A DNA stretch of 41,378 nt from Bacteroidales bacterium (GTDB taxonomy: Bacteria; Bacteroidota; Bacteroidia; Bacteroidales; PUMT01), in NCBI GenBank assembly GCA_007134675.1, contig SLKJ01000039.1, forward strand, positions 1 through 41,378, read 5' to 3'. The notes beneath the pieces are model-generated. The model was given only the letters and a program-made list of their open reading frames with translations. It was not told the origin of the DNA and did no database searches. Positions 17,929-26,982 of the stretch are shown here, piece after piece. Every line of letters starts with the position of its first letter. Position 1 is the first letter of the stretch. A program made the translations under genes and the position numbers.

Positions 17929-18753
17929 ATGGAAAACTGGAAGAAACTGAAGGACTGTAAAAAAATAGTTATTAAGGTTGGCACCTCAACTCTGAGCTAT
18001 CCTAACGGAAGGATTAACTATCAAAAAGTGGTGAGGCTTGCCGGTACACTTGCAGGAATCCAGAAAGCAGGCAGGAATTTAATACTTGTTTCGTCCGGTG
18101 CAATTGCAGTCGGTGCAGGTCGTCTGGGACTGGCCTCAAGACCATCTGATCTGGCAGGTAAACAAGCTCTTGCAGCATTAGGGCAGGCTGAACTTATAAG
18201 GATTTACCGACGGTTTTTTGAGGTCAAAAATCAGCCTATTGCTCAGGTCCTGCTTACAAAAGATATAGTTGTCAATACCGTAAGGAGGGAAAATGCAAAG
18301 AATACGCTAAATGAGCTTATTAAAATGAATATTATCCCGATAATCAATGAAAATGACACTGTTGCAACAGATGAGATTGAATTTGGAGATAACGATACTC
18401 TTTCAGCCTATGTGGCTGAACTCACCGGTGCCGACCTGCTGGTCCTGATGTCTGACATAGACGGGCTATACTCATCTGATCCAAAGCATAATCCGGAGGC
18501 CGATATTATTCCTGTTGTTCATGAAATAACAACGGAACTTGAAGACCTTGCAACCGGTACCCGTTCCGGATTCGGAACAGGCGGGATGACAACAAAAATC
18601 ACAGCATCCAGGATCTGCTGCAACGCCGGTATTAAGGTAGTGATTACTAACGGATCAAATCCTGAAATACTTTGGAAATTATTATCCGGTAAAGTGGCCG
18701 GAACACTGTTTACATCTAAATTAGATAGTAAGGTACATAAAGCAAATAAATAA
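17929..18753 (+). CDS. proB: Glutamate 5-kinase
   Basis: Phosphorylates glutamate to gamma-glutamyl phosphate, the committed and normally proline-inhibited step of proline synthesis. The 274-residue protein is an amino-acid-kinase domain with all key motifs: 'KKIVIKVGTSTL' (K16), 'VSSGAIAVGAGRLGL' (54-68), 'INENDTVAT' (139-147), 'FGDNDTLSA' (152-160), 'SDIDGLYSSDP' (175-185) and 'GFGTGGMTTKI' (214-224). It lacks the C-terminal PUA domain found in E. coli ProB (about 367 residues), so it is the short form. Its last base overlaps the proA start (TAATG), coupling the two; ProB and ProA are thought to channel the unstable intermediate. A motif-deficient paralogue lies 66 nt upstream. Confidence 0.96.
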   Translation: MENWKKLKDCKKIVIKVGTSTLSYPNGRINYQKVVRLAGTLAGIQKAGRNLILVSSGAIAVGAGRLGLASRPSDLAGKQALAALGQAELIRIYRRFFEVKNQPIAQVLLTKDIVVNTVRRENAKNTLNELIKMNIIPIINENDTVATDEIEFGDNDTLSAYVAELTGADLLVLMSDIDGLYSSDPKHNPEADIIPVVHEITTELEDLATGTRSGFGTGGMTTKITASRICCNAGIKVVITNGSNPEILWKLLSGKVAGTLFTSKLDSKVHKANK

Positions 18754-19997
18754 TGGAAGAACTAATAAAAAAAGGGCAGTTGGCTGAGAAATCTGCTGCA
18801 TTTCTTGCCAGGATGTCATCAAGTGAAAAAAAGTCAACCCTTGAGAGGGTAGCAGATCTTTTAGTTGAAAGGTCCGGAATAATAATCTCAGCAAATGGCA
18901 AAGACCTTCTGGAAGCGGAAAAAAATGGTATAAAAGGTCCTCTGATTGACAGGCTTACTTTGGATAATAAAAGAATACAGGATATTGCTGAGGGACTGTT
19001 ACAGATTGCCATGCTTGAGGATCCTGTGGGCGAAGTAATCTCAATGAAAAGACGTCCTAACGGACTACAGATAGGACAGATCAGGGTCCCTATAGGTGTT
19101 ATCGGAATGATCTATGAAGCAAGGCCCAATGTAACAGTAGATGCAGCGGGATTGTGTCTGAAAACAGGAAATGCAGTTATACTCAGAGGAGGACGGGAAG
19201 CGATTAACTCAAATTTGGCTATTGTAAAGATCATCCAGGAAGCTTTGATAAGCCGCGGAGTGCCTCCTGAGGCCGTCCAGCTGGTTGAGAACACGGACAG
19301 AGAAAGTGCAGTGGCTATGATGAAGCTTAATGAATACATTGACATACTTATTCCGCGGGGAGGTGCCGGATTGATTAAAACTGTTGTTGAAAACAGCAGG
19401 ATTCCCGTAATTGAGACTGGAGTTGGTAATTGTCACGCTTTTGTAGATGAATCTGCAAAATTGAAAATGGCGGAAGATATTGTAATAAATGCCAAAACAC
19501 AAAGGCCCGGAGTATGCAACGCAATTGAATCATTGCTTGTTCATGTTTCGGTAGCAGATACCTTTTTGCCAGTAATTTGCGATAAGCTCCGTGATCACAA
19601 TGTAGAAATAAGAGGTGATAAATATGTTTCTGAAATCATCGGATATGCTGTTCCTGCTGTTGAAGAGGACTGGTATGCAGAATACCTTGATCTGATAATT
19701 GCAGTAAAAGTAGTCCATTCACTCAGTGATGCCATAATTCATATTAACAAGTACGGTTCAAAGCATTCCGAAACCATAATCACAGAGAGTTATACCAATT
19801 CACAGAGATTCCTTTCCGAAATAGATTCAGCAGCAGTTTATGTTAATGCCTCAACAAGGTTTACTGATGGATTTGAGTTCGGATTCGGAGCTGAAATTGG
19901 TATCTCAACCCAGAAGCTCCATGCAAGGGGACCGATGGGCCTTAAGGAACTGACTACTACGAAATTCATTATTTACGGCGACGGTCAGATCAGATAG
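18753..19997 (+). CDS. proA: Gamma-glutamyl phosphate reductase (glutamate-5-semialdehyde dehydrogenase)
   Basis: Reduces gamma-glutamyl phosphate with NADPH to glutamate-5-semialdehyde, which cyclises to the proline precursor or can be aminated to ornithine. The 414-residue aldehyde-dehydrogenase-fold protein shows 'GQIRVPIGVIGMIYEARPNVTVDAAGLCLK', 'NAVILRGGREA', 'IDILIPRGGAGLI', 'PVIETGVGNCH', and the catalytic cysteine in 'RPGVCNAIESLLVH' (C255). The C-terminus 'GFEFGFGAEIGISTQKLHARGPMGL' is typical of ProA. It overlaps proB by one base and is followed 28 nt later by gltB. No proC is in the window. Confidence 0.97.
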   Translation: MEELIKKGQLAEKSAAFLARMSSSEKKSTLERVADLLVERSGIIISANGKDLLEAEKNGIKGPLIDRLTLDNKRIQDIAEGLLQIAMLEDPVGEVISMKRRPNGLQIGQIRVPIGVIGMIYEARPNVTVDAAGLCLKTGNAVILRGGREAINSNLAIVKIIQEALISRGVPPEAVQLVENTDRESAVAMMKLNEYIDILIPRGGAGLIKTVVENSRIPVIETGVGNCHAFVDESAKLKMAEDIVINAKTQRPGVCNAIESLLVHVSVADTFLPVICDKLRDHNVEIRGDKYVSEIIGYAVPAVEEDWYAEYLDLIIAVKVVHSLSDAIIHINKYGSKHSETIITESYTNSQRFLSEIDSAAVYVNASTRFTDGFEFGFGAEIGISTQKLHARGPMGLKELTTTKFIIYGDGQIR

Positions 19998-20025
19998 ACC
20001 AGCCAACTCTAATAAAGTTTTGAAA

Positions 20026-23000
20026 ATGTCAACTAATAAATATAAAAAATCAGGATTATATTCAGCTGAAAATGAGCATGACAGTTGTGGGATAGGGTTT
20101 GTTGCCAGCATCCGGGGAGTTAAATCTCATGAAATTGTGGAGAAGGGACTGGAGGTACTGGAAAATATGGCACATAGAGGGGCTGAGAGCTCGGATAATG
20201 TAACCGGCGACGGAGCAGGAATTCTGGTTCAGATACCCCATGATTTCTATAAGAAAGAAATTAACAACCTTCCTTCCGCAGGTAACTACGGAACAGGTAT
20301 TTTATTCCTTCCTGAAAATATTGAAGACAGGGAAAAGTGTGAGAAAATATTTTTCTCAATTATTGAAAGAGAGAACCTCCATGTTATTGCCGTACGCGAG
20401 ACTCCTGTAAACAATACCATTCTTGGAGAGATAGCTCTCAGTACGGAACCCTTTATGATACAGGTTTTTATTTCGGGTAATCATGAGCAGGATGATCTCG
20501 AAAGAAAGCTTTATGTTGTAAGGAAGCAGGCAGAAAATGAGATTTTTAACTCAGATATTGGTCAGAAAAGTTATTTTTCCCTTCCCAGTCTTTCAACAAG
20601 GGTGATGATATATAAGGGTATGTTCACCCCGGCTCAACTGAGGAACTATTTTCCAGATTTGAAAAATGAGAGTTTTACTAGTGCAATTGCTCTTGTACAC
20701 TCCCGTTTCAGTACTAATACCTTTCCTACATGGGACCTTGCCCAGCCCTTCAGGTACCTGGCGCATAACGGAGAGATAAATACAATTAAAGGCAACCGGC
20801 TATGGATGCAGACAAGAGAGTCTCTCTTAAAAACAGATCTTTTCGGAAACGATCTTAAAAAAGTTTTCCCTGTTATTGAACCTGGTAAAAGTGATTCTGC
20901 ATCACTTGATAACGCTCTGGAATTCCTTGTGTTGACCGGCAGATCCCTGCCACATGCACTCGCAATGCTGGTGCCGGAATCATTTAATGATAAGAATCCC
21001 ATACCCGGAAGCCTTAAAGACTTTTACGAGTATCATTCAACTATAATGGAACCATGGGACGGACCGGCATCACTGTTGTTTTCTGATGGGCGGTATGTTG
21101 GTGGCACTCTCGACCGCAACGGACTGAGGCCTTCACGATATCTGATCACTGAAGATGATCTTATCGTTATGGGTAGTGAAACGGGTGTGCAGAGTTTCCC
21201 GCCCGGACAGATAAAGGAAAAGGGCAGATTAAAGCCAGGTAAAATCCTGCTGGTAGATACCAAGCTTGGTGTTATTATTTCTGACGAGGAACTTAAATCT
21301 CAGCTATCAAAAATGAATCCATATGGTAACTGGCTGAGGGAGAACAGACTGGAACTTGAAAGTATTGAGGTAAAGGAGAGGGTATCCTCCCGTATGGGTG
21401 AAAAATATCCGGTATGGTTCAGGACTTTTGGCTACAGCAAGGAGGATCTTGAAGTGATAATAAGGCCAATGTGTCTTGAGGCAAAGGAACCGACAGGCTC
21501 AATGGGAAATGATACTCCCCCGGCGGTTCTGTCTGATAAGCCGCAGAGGTTATTCAACTACTTTAAGCAGCAATTTGCACAGGTTACAAATCCTGCAATT
21601 GATCCGATCCGGGAGGGACTTGTAATGTCTCTTACCAATTATATCGGTTCTCTGAATAAAAACCTACTTGAGGAGTCACCGACAATTTGCAGGCTTATCA
21701 AGTTCAAGAGTCCCATTGTTACCAATACCGACCTGCAAAAGCTCAAGGATCTGAAGAATTCCGACTTTTCTCATATAACAATACCCATCGTATTTGATCC
21801 TGCCAATGGTCCTGCTGCCCTGGAAAAAGCCCTGGACAACCTGTGCGAATCTGCAGAAAAGGCAGTTGATGATCAGGCCAATTTCATAATATTATCAGAC
21901 CGTGATATTGACAGCAGAAAAGCTCCCATACCATCCCTTCTGGCTGTATCAACGGTTCACCATCATCTCATCAAGGTAAAAAAGAGAATGCAGACGGGAC
22001 TGATAATGGAGACAGCCGAACCGAGGGAAGTCATGCATTTTGCCCTGCTACTGGGCTATGGAGCCAGTGTAATAAATCCTTACCTTGCTTTTGCCGCTAT
22101 TAATGAGAGTTGCAGAAATGGTGATATTCCGATGGAATATAAAAAGGCAAGGGAAAATTATATTAAGGCTTTGAATAACGGGATCCTGAAGGTGCTTTCG
22201 AAAATGGGAATTTCTACTCTGAGAAGCTATCACGGTGCACAGATATTTGAGTGTCTGGGTATATCAGAGGATGTAGTGGAAAAATATTTCAACGGAACTG
22301 CATCACGTACAGGAGGAATAGGGCTGGAAGAAATAGCTGAGGAAGCTGCAATTGCTCACAGGCAGGGTTTCCGGGCAGATGATACAAATGGAGAATTCAT
22401 GCCTGCTACTGAAGGATTTTATTCATACCGTGTAAATGGTGAACTCCATGCCTGGAACCCGAATTCGGTCGGACTGCTCCAGTGGGCAGCCAAAACGAAT
22501 AATTATACAAAATACAAGGAGTTCGCGTCACTTGTAAATAAAGAAAACCAGAGACCTTTGTTTTTAAGGGGCTTTCTTCAGTACAAAAGAAATCCGATTC
22601 ATATAGATGAGGTTGAGCCGGCCGGCGAAATAATGAAAAGATTTGTAACAGGCGCCATGTCATTTGGTTCAATAAGCAAGGAGGCTCATGAAGCTCTGGC
22701 TATTGCAATGAACAGGATCGGAGGAAGAAGTAACACCGGTGAAGGTGGTGAAGATCCGGAAAGGTACAGACCAGCTCCGGGTGAAATAAATAAAAGAAGT
22801 GCAATCAAGCAGATCGCATCAGGAAGATTTGGAGTAACAACCAGCTACCTTGTAAATGCTGATGAGATTCAGATTAAGATCTCACAGGGGGCTAAACCAG
22901 GAGAAGGTGGCCAGTTACCCGGTTTTAAAGTTAATGATGTGATAGGCAAACTTAGAAATTCGACCCCCGGAATTACCCTGATATCTCCTCCACCACATCA

Positions 23001-24561
23001 TGACATTTACTCTATAGAAGATCTGGCACAACTTATATTCGATCTGAAGTGCGTTAATCCAAAGGCAAAAATTTCAGTTAAGCTTGTATCTGAATATGGA
23101 GTTGGAACAATTGCTGCAGGGGTTGCCAAAGCAAAAGCTGACCTGATAACAATAAGCGGAAATGAAGGAGGTACAGGTGCCAGTCCTGCAAGCTCAATAA
23201 AGCATGCTGGAATGCCTATAGAACTGGGTATTTCTGAAACCCACCAGACACTGGTCATGAACAATCTAAGGGGAAGGGTTAAATTGCAGACAGACGGACA
23301 GCTTAAAACGGGCCTTGATGTTCTGCTTCTGGGTATGCTGGGGGCTGAGGAATTTGGTTTTTCAACTTCTGCTCTTATTGTACTGGGTTGCGTCATGATG
23401 AGAAAATGCCATCTTAACACCTGTCCGGTTGGTGTCGCTACACAGGACGAAAAACTGAGGAAGCGTTTTCTGGGCAAGGCCGATTACGTTGAGAACTATT
23501 TCCGTTTTATTGCTCAGGATGTACGTGAGCTTCTTGCAGAACTCGGATTCAAGAAGTTTGAAGAGATAGTTGGGAGAACTGACCTTTTGGAACAAAGAGA
23601 CGGAATACACCACTGGAAGGCAAAACATGTTGATGTCTCAAACATGATCTTTTTTCCGCCTGAAGCACATTTATATCCCTTGTATTATCAGCAGCCTCAG
23701 GACCATAAGCTGGATAATATTATGGACACCGAACTGATTGACCTTTCGGCCCGTGCACTGAATAACGGTGAAAAAGTATGGATATCAAAGAGCATCAGAA
23801 ACACTGACCGCGCAGTAGGCGCAATGCTATCGGGAGAGATCACAGGAAAATATGGCTTATCAGAGCTGCAAAATGATACAGTAAATGCAAGGTTTTATGG
23901 TTCTGCAGGACAGAGTTTCGGGGCTTTTCTTATAAAAGGGGTAAGCTTTACGCTGGAGGGTGATGCCAATGATTATCTTGGAAAGGGGCTATCGGGCGGA
24001 AAAATTGTTGTTACCCCACCCGAAGGATCTAAATTCATTCCTGAAAATAACATTATCGTTGGTAATACAATATTATACGGAGCCACCGGAGGAGAATTAT
24101 ATGTAAGGGGTGTGGCAGGGGAAAGGTTCGCAGTAAGAAACAGTGGTGCAATTGCTGTGGTTGAAGGTGTAGGTGATCATGGATGTGAGTATATGACAGG
24201 AGGAAGGGTTGTGATACTGGGCACCACAGGAAGAAATTTTGCTGCAGGTATGAGTGGAGGAATAGCTTATGTTCTTGATGTGAACGGAAACTTTAACTAT
24301 TTTTGCAACAGGGGACTGGTGGAGCTGGAACCGCTTGAAGACATGGGAGATATCGCTGAGCTGCAACATATTCTGGAAAAGCATATGTTATATACAAACA
24401 GCAGGTTGGCTGAAAAGATACTGGTAAACTGGGATGAATATATAAAAAGGTTCATAAAGGTAATTCCTTTTGAATATAAAAAAGTCCTTCAGGAAATCAA
24501 GCTCAATAATATCCGTGAAAAACTGGAACTGACTGAAGATAAACCTCAGCATCAGTATTAG
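20026..24561 (+). CDS. gltB: Glutamate synthase large subunit
   Basis: The large (alpha) subunit of NADPH-type glutamate synthase, which takes ammonia from glutamine and makes glutamate from 2-oxoglutarate. The 1511-residue protein has a class II glutaminase domain whose nucleophile is C21 in 'HDSCGIGFVA', exposed after removal of a 20-residue propeptide. It continues with a central domain, an FMN/2-oxoglutarate barrel ('SFGSISKEAHEALAIAMNR', 'EGGTGASPASSIKHAG') and the [3Fe-4S] ligands C1122, C1128 and C1133. The C-terminal GXGXG beta-helix includes 'GDHGCEYMTGGRVVILG'. I prefer ATG 20026 to a TTG two codons upstream. The gene is placed after proA and before gltD, so glutamate supply is tied to proline and arginine synthesis. 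Confidence 0.97.
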   Translation: MSTNKYKKSGLYSAENEHDSCGIGFVASIRGVKSHEIVEKGLEVLENMAHRGAESSDNVTGDGAGILVQIPHDFYKKEINNLPSAGNYGTGILFLPENIEDREKCEKIFFSIIERENLHVIAVRETPVNNTILGEIALSTEPFMIQVFISGNHEQDDLERKLYVVRKQAENEIFNSDIGQKSYFSLPSLSTRVMIYKGMFTPAQLRNYFPDLKNESFTSAIALVHSRFSTNTFPTWDLAQPFRYLAHNGEINTIKGNRLWMQTRESLLKTDLFGNDLKKVFPVIEPGKSDSASLDNALEFLVLTGRSLPHALAMLVPESFNDKNPIPGSLKDFYEYHSTIMEPWDGPASLLFSDGRYVGGTLDRNGLRPSRYLITEDDLIVMGSETGVQSFPPGQIKEKGRLKPGKILLVDTKLGVIISDEELKSQLSKMNPYGNWLRENRLELESIEVKERVSSRMGEKYPVWFRTFGYSKEDLEVIIRPMCLEAKEPTGSMGNDTPPAVLSDKPQRLFNYFKQQFAQVTNPAIDPIREGLVMSLTNYIGSLNKNLLEESPTICRLIKFKSPIVTNTDLQKLKDLKNSDFSHITIPIVFDPANGPAALEKALDNLCESAEKAVDDQANFIILSDRDIDSRKAPIPSLLAVSTVHHHLIKVKKRMQTGLIMETAEPREVMHFALLLGYGASVINPYLAFAAINESCRNGDIPMEYKKARENYIKALNNGILKVLSKMGISTLRSYHGAQIFECLGISEDVVEKYFNGTASRTGGIGLEEIAEEAAIAHRQGFRADDTNGEFMPATEGFYSYRVNGELHAWNPNSVGLLQWAAKTNNYTKYKEFASLVNKENQRPLFLRGFLQYKRNPIHIDEVEPAGEIMKRFVTGAMSFGSISKEAHEALAIAMNRIGGRSNTGEGGEDPERYRPAPGEINKRSAIKQIASGRFGVTTSYLVNADEIQIKISQGAKPGEGGQLPGFKVNDVIGKLRNSTPGITLISPPPHHDIYSIEDLAQLIFDLKCVNPKAKISVKLVSEYGVGTIAAGVAKAKADLITISGNEGGTGASPASSIKHAGMPIELGISETHQTLVMNNLRGRVKLQTDGQLKTGLDVLLLGMLGAEEFGFSTSALIVLGCVMMRKCHLNTCPVGVATQDEKLRKRFLGKADYVENYFRFIAQDVRELLAELGFKKFEEIVGRTDLLEQRDGIHHWKAKHVDVSNMIFFPPEAHLYPLYYQQPQDHKLDNIMDTELIDLSARALNNGEKVWISKSIRNTDRAVGAMLSGEITGKYGLSELQNDTVNARFYGSAGQSFGAFLIKGVSFTLEGDANDYLGKGLSGGKIVVTPPEGSKFIPENNIIVGNTILYGATGGELYVRGVAGERFAVRNSGAIAVVEGVGDHGCEYMTGGRVVILGTTGRNFAAGMSGGIAYVLDVNGNFNYFCNRGLVELEPLEDMGDIAELQHILEKHMLYTNSRLAEKILVNWDEYIKRFIKVIPFEYKKVLQEIKLNNIREKLELTEDKPQHQY

Positions 24562-24605
24562 TTTTTTACCGGTATTAATAACCCAAAAAAAAATAATTAT
24601 CAATC

Positions 24606-24621
24606 TGTGAGATTACTCACA
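24606..24621 (+). promoter_or_regulatory. CRP-like palindrome TGTGA-N6-TCACA before gltD
   Basis: TGTGAGATTACTCACA is a perfect 6+4+6 inverted repeat, 17 nt before the gltD ATG, in the 77-nt gltB-gltD gap. It equals the E. coli CRP half-site arrangement TGTGA-N6-TCACA. It could be an operator for a CRP/FNR-family regulator or a small mRNA hairpin controlling gltD translation. I see no recognisable promoter in the gap. Confidence 0.4.
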
Positions 24622-24638
24622 ACCAAATAGAAAATATT

Positions 24639-26063
24639 ATGGGAGATCCAAAAGGATTTATCAATATATCACGAAAAGAGAGTGGAAACCGTCCTGTTCA
24701 TGACCGTCTCAATGATTATTCCGAAGTAGAACAGACACTGAACGAAGCGGACAGAAGGCAGCAGGCCGCAAGGTGTATGGACTGCGGAATTCCTTTTTGC
24801 CAGTGGGGATGCCCGGTCATGAATAATATGCCTGAATGGCAGGACGCCATATACAAAGGAGATTGGAAAAGTGCTATTGATCTCTTACACGTTACCAATA
24901 ATTTTCCTGAGTTTACAGGAAGGATATGCCCTGCTCCCTGCGAAACAGCATGTGTTCTTGCCCTTCATGATGAACCTGTTACCATCAGGGAAAACGAAGC
25001 TGCAGCATCTGAAAAAGGATTTGAAAAAGGCTACATTAAACCAAATCCCCCTAAGAAACGAAGCGGTAAAAAGATTGCAGTTATTGGTTCGGGTCCCGCG
25101 GGACTGGCTTGTGCCGATCTGCTGAACAAAGCCGGACATCTTGTAACCGTATTCGAAAAAGATGATGCTCCCGGTGGTTTGCTGATATACGGGATTCCTG
25201 ATTTCAAACTAGCAAAGAATATAGTTGAGAGAAGGCTGAATATCCTCATGGAAGAGGGACTTATTTTCAGGACCAATACAATGGCAGGGAAGGATATTTC
25301 GGGTAAGGAGTTATTGGATTCATTTGATGCCGTCTGCATTGCGGTTGGAGCAATGAAACCAAGGGATCTTAACATAGAGGGAAGAGAATTGAAAGGAGTC
25401 CATTTTGCAATGGAATACCTGACACAGCAGAATAAGTTCGTCAGTGGAAAGCTTTCATGCGGAAAAGAGCTCATCAATGCAAAAAATAAAAATGTACTGG
25501 TTATCGGAGGTGGCGACACAGGGTCAGATTGTGTAGGCACAGCAAACAGGCAGGGTGCAAAATCAGTAACACAGATAGAGATTCTGCCACAGCCACCGCT
25601 TAAAAGAGATTTTGATAACCCATGGCCCTACTGGGCAAATATTAAAAAGACCTCGTCTTCGCACGAAGAAGGTTGTACCAGGTTATGGAATATTGCAACC
25701 AGAAAGTTCACAGGGGTAAACGGTAATGTGACCAGAACGGAAATAGCAGAAGTTAAATGGATCAGAGGTGATGACGGGAAGATGCACATGAATGAAATTC
25801 CGGAAACCATCAAAGTTATCGATACCGAACTGGTACTTCTGTCAATGGGATTCGTCCATCCGGTTCAGGAAGGGCTGCTTGATTCTCTGGGACTTGAATA
25901 TACAGAGAGAGGTAATGTCAAAGTAGACAAAAACCACCGTACCAGCAAGGAAAAGGTATTTGCAACCGGAGACAGTATAAGCGGCGCGAGCCTTGTTGTA
26001 ACTGCAATAATGTCTGGACGTAGAGCAGCAATTTCAATTATGGAATATCTTGAAGCTAAATAA
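24639..26063 (+). CDS. gltD: Glutamate synthase small subunit
   Basis: The beta subunit of glutamate synthase, which passes electrons from NADPH through FAD and iron-sulfur clusters to GltB. The 474-residue protein begins with a ferredoxin-like domain carrying C46, C49, C54, C58 ('ARCMDCGIPFCQWGCP') and C97, C101, C105 ('GRICPAPCETAC'), ligands of two [4Fe-4S] clusters. The FAD-binding 'IAVIGSGPAGLACADLL' lies near 145 and the NADPH-binding 'VLVIGGGDTGSDCVG' near 287. The terminal 'VFATGDSISGASLVV' closes the FAD site. It is the last gene of the run and converges on msrA with 32 bp and no evident terminator between. Confidence 0.97.
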   Translation: MGDPKGFINISRKESGNRPVHDRLNDYSEVEQTLNEADRRQQAARCMDCGIPFCQWGCPVMNNMPEWQDAIYKGDWKSAIDLLHVTNNFPEFTGRICPAPCETACVLALHDEPVTIRENEAAASEKGFEKGYIKPNPPKKRSGKKIAVIGSGPAGLACADLLNKAGHLVTVFEKDDAPGGLLIYGIPDFKLAKNIVERRLNILMEEGLIFRTNTMAGKDISGKELLDSFDAVCIAVGAMKPRDLNIEGRELKGVHFAMEYLTQQNKFVSGKLSCGKELINAKNKNVLVIGGGDTGSDCVGTANRQGAKSVTQIEILPQPPLKRDFDNPWPYWANIKKTSSSHEEGCTRLWNIATRKFTGVNGNVTRTEIAEVKWIRGDDGKMHMNEIPETIKVIDTELVLLSMGFVHPVQEGLLDSLGLEYTERGNVKVDKNHRTSKEKVFATGDSISGASLVVTAIMSGRRAAISIMEYLEAK

Positions 26064-26095
26064 AACTTTCAGGGTAACCTTCAGAAGTATGAAAA

Positions 26096-26815
26096 TCAGT
26101 TGTCCCTTATGTAATCACGGAAAAGTTCTTCAAACTTTTCAAGCTTTGGAGCTATAACCATACGACAATATCCCTGGTTGGGGTTATTACGGTAATATTC
26201 CTGGTGATAGTCTTCTGCCTTGTAAAAACCGCTAAATTCAGAAATTTCAGTTACAATCGGATCCGGCCATATTTTTTCCTTCTCCAAAAGGGTTTTTATC
26301 TCATGAGCGACTCTTTTTTGTTCTTCTGTAGTGTAGAAAATGACCGAACGGTACTGGGTCCCTACATCAGCTCCCTGACGATTCAGTGTTGTGGGATCAT
26401 GAACCATGAAAAATATCTCAAGCAATTTGGCAAACCTGATTATATACGGGTCAAAGATCACTTTTATAACCTCAGCATGTCCGGTTAGCCCGGATACAAC
26501 CTCCCTGTAGGTAGGATTAGCTATTTTTCCACCGGAATAGCCGGAAGTTACATTTTTGACACCCTCAAGTCTTTCAAAAATTGCTTCTATGCACCAGAAG
26601 CAACCCCCACCCAGAATTATGGTTTCATCGGCTGATTTATCTCTTTCGCTAACCGAACGATAAGCAGGTGAGTTTCCCTTATAAGGCACTTCGTTATTTG
26701 TCATATAGTTTCTATTATAGGATTGTTCCAGAACTTTCATATCAGATCTGTTTATTTCAAACCACTTGCCATAACTTAAAAAAGGTAAAATTATATATAA
26801 AATCACTACCCCCAT
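26096..26815 (-). CDS. msrA: Peptide methionine sulfoxide reductase MsrA, envelope-targeted
   Basis: Reduces S-methionine sulfoxide in proteins. The catalytic C72 lies in 'LGGGCFWCIEAIFERLEGV', followed by 'GYSGGKIANPTYREVVSGLTGHAEVI', the His-Asp-Pro-Thr-Thr-Leu-Asn-Arg-Gln-Gly-Ala-Asp-Val-Gly-Thr-Gln-Tyr-Arg stretch, and a C-terminal 'NPNQGYCRMVI' with the likely recycling cysteine. There is no MsrB fusion. I start at ATG 26815 (239 residues); a TTG at 26824 would add three. The first 16 residues form a hydrophobic export signal and about 45 extra residues precede the domain, so it probably repairs envelope proteins and would need an extracytoplasmic thioredoxin-like donor. Confidence 0.93.
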   Translation of the reverse strand: MGVVILYIILPFLSYGKWFEINRSDMKVLEQSYNRNYMTNNEVPYKGNSPAYRSVSERDKSADETIILGGGCFWCIEAIFERLEGVKNVTSGYSGGKIANPTYREVVSGLTGHAEVIKVIFDPYIIRFAKLLEIFFMVHDPTTLNRQGADVGTQYRSVIFYTTEEQKRVAHEIKTLLEKEKIWPDPIVTEISEFSGFYKAEDYHQEYYRNNPNQGYCRMVIAPKLEKFEELFRDYIRDN

Positions 26816-26911
26816 TCTTGTCAACTTTTGAAATAAACAAAAATTTAATTAACAATGTTCAGTTCGTCACAATTAAAAGACGCCTTGTCAAAATTGTGTT
26901 GATCTGACAAA

Positions 26912-26932
26912 ACAATTACAGTTGTTAATTGT
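26912..26932 (+). promoter_or_regulatory. 7-bp inverted repeat upstream of the sigma factor gene
   Basis: ACAATTA (26912-26918) and TAATTGT (26926-26932) are perfect inverted copies around 7 nt, 50 bp before the sigma-factor ATG and between the divergent msrA and sigma genes. This arrangement suits a dimeric operator, but the sequence is AT-rich and a chance palindrome is possible. No clear -33/-7 pair was found for the sigma gene. Confidence 0.25.
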
Positions 26933-26982
26933 ATCTTTTTTATATCTGATTCAGGTGCTATTTAAAAATATCAGATGTTGCC

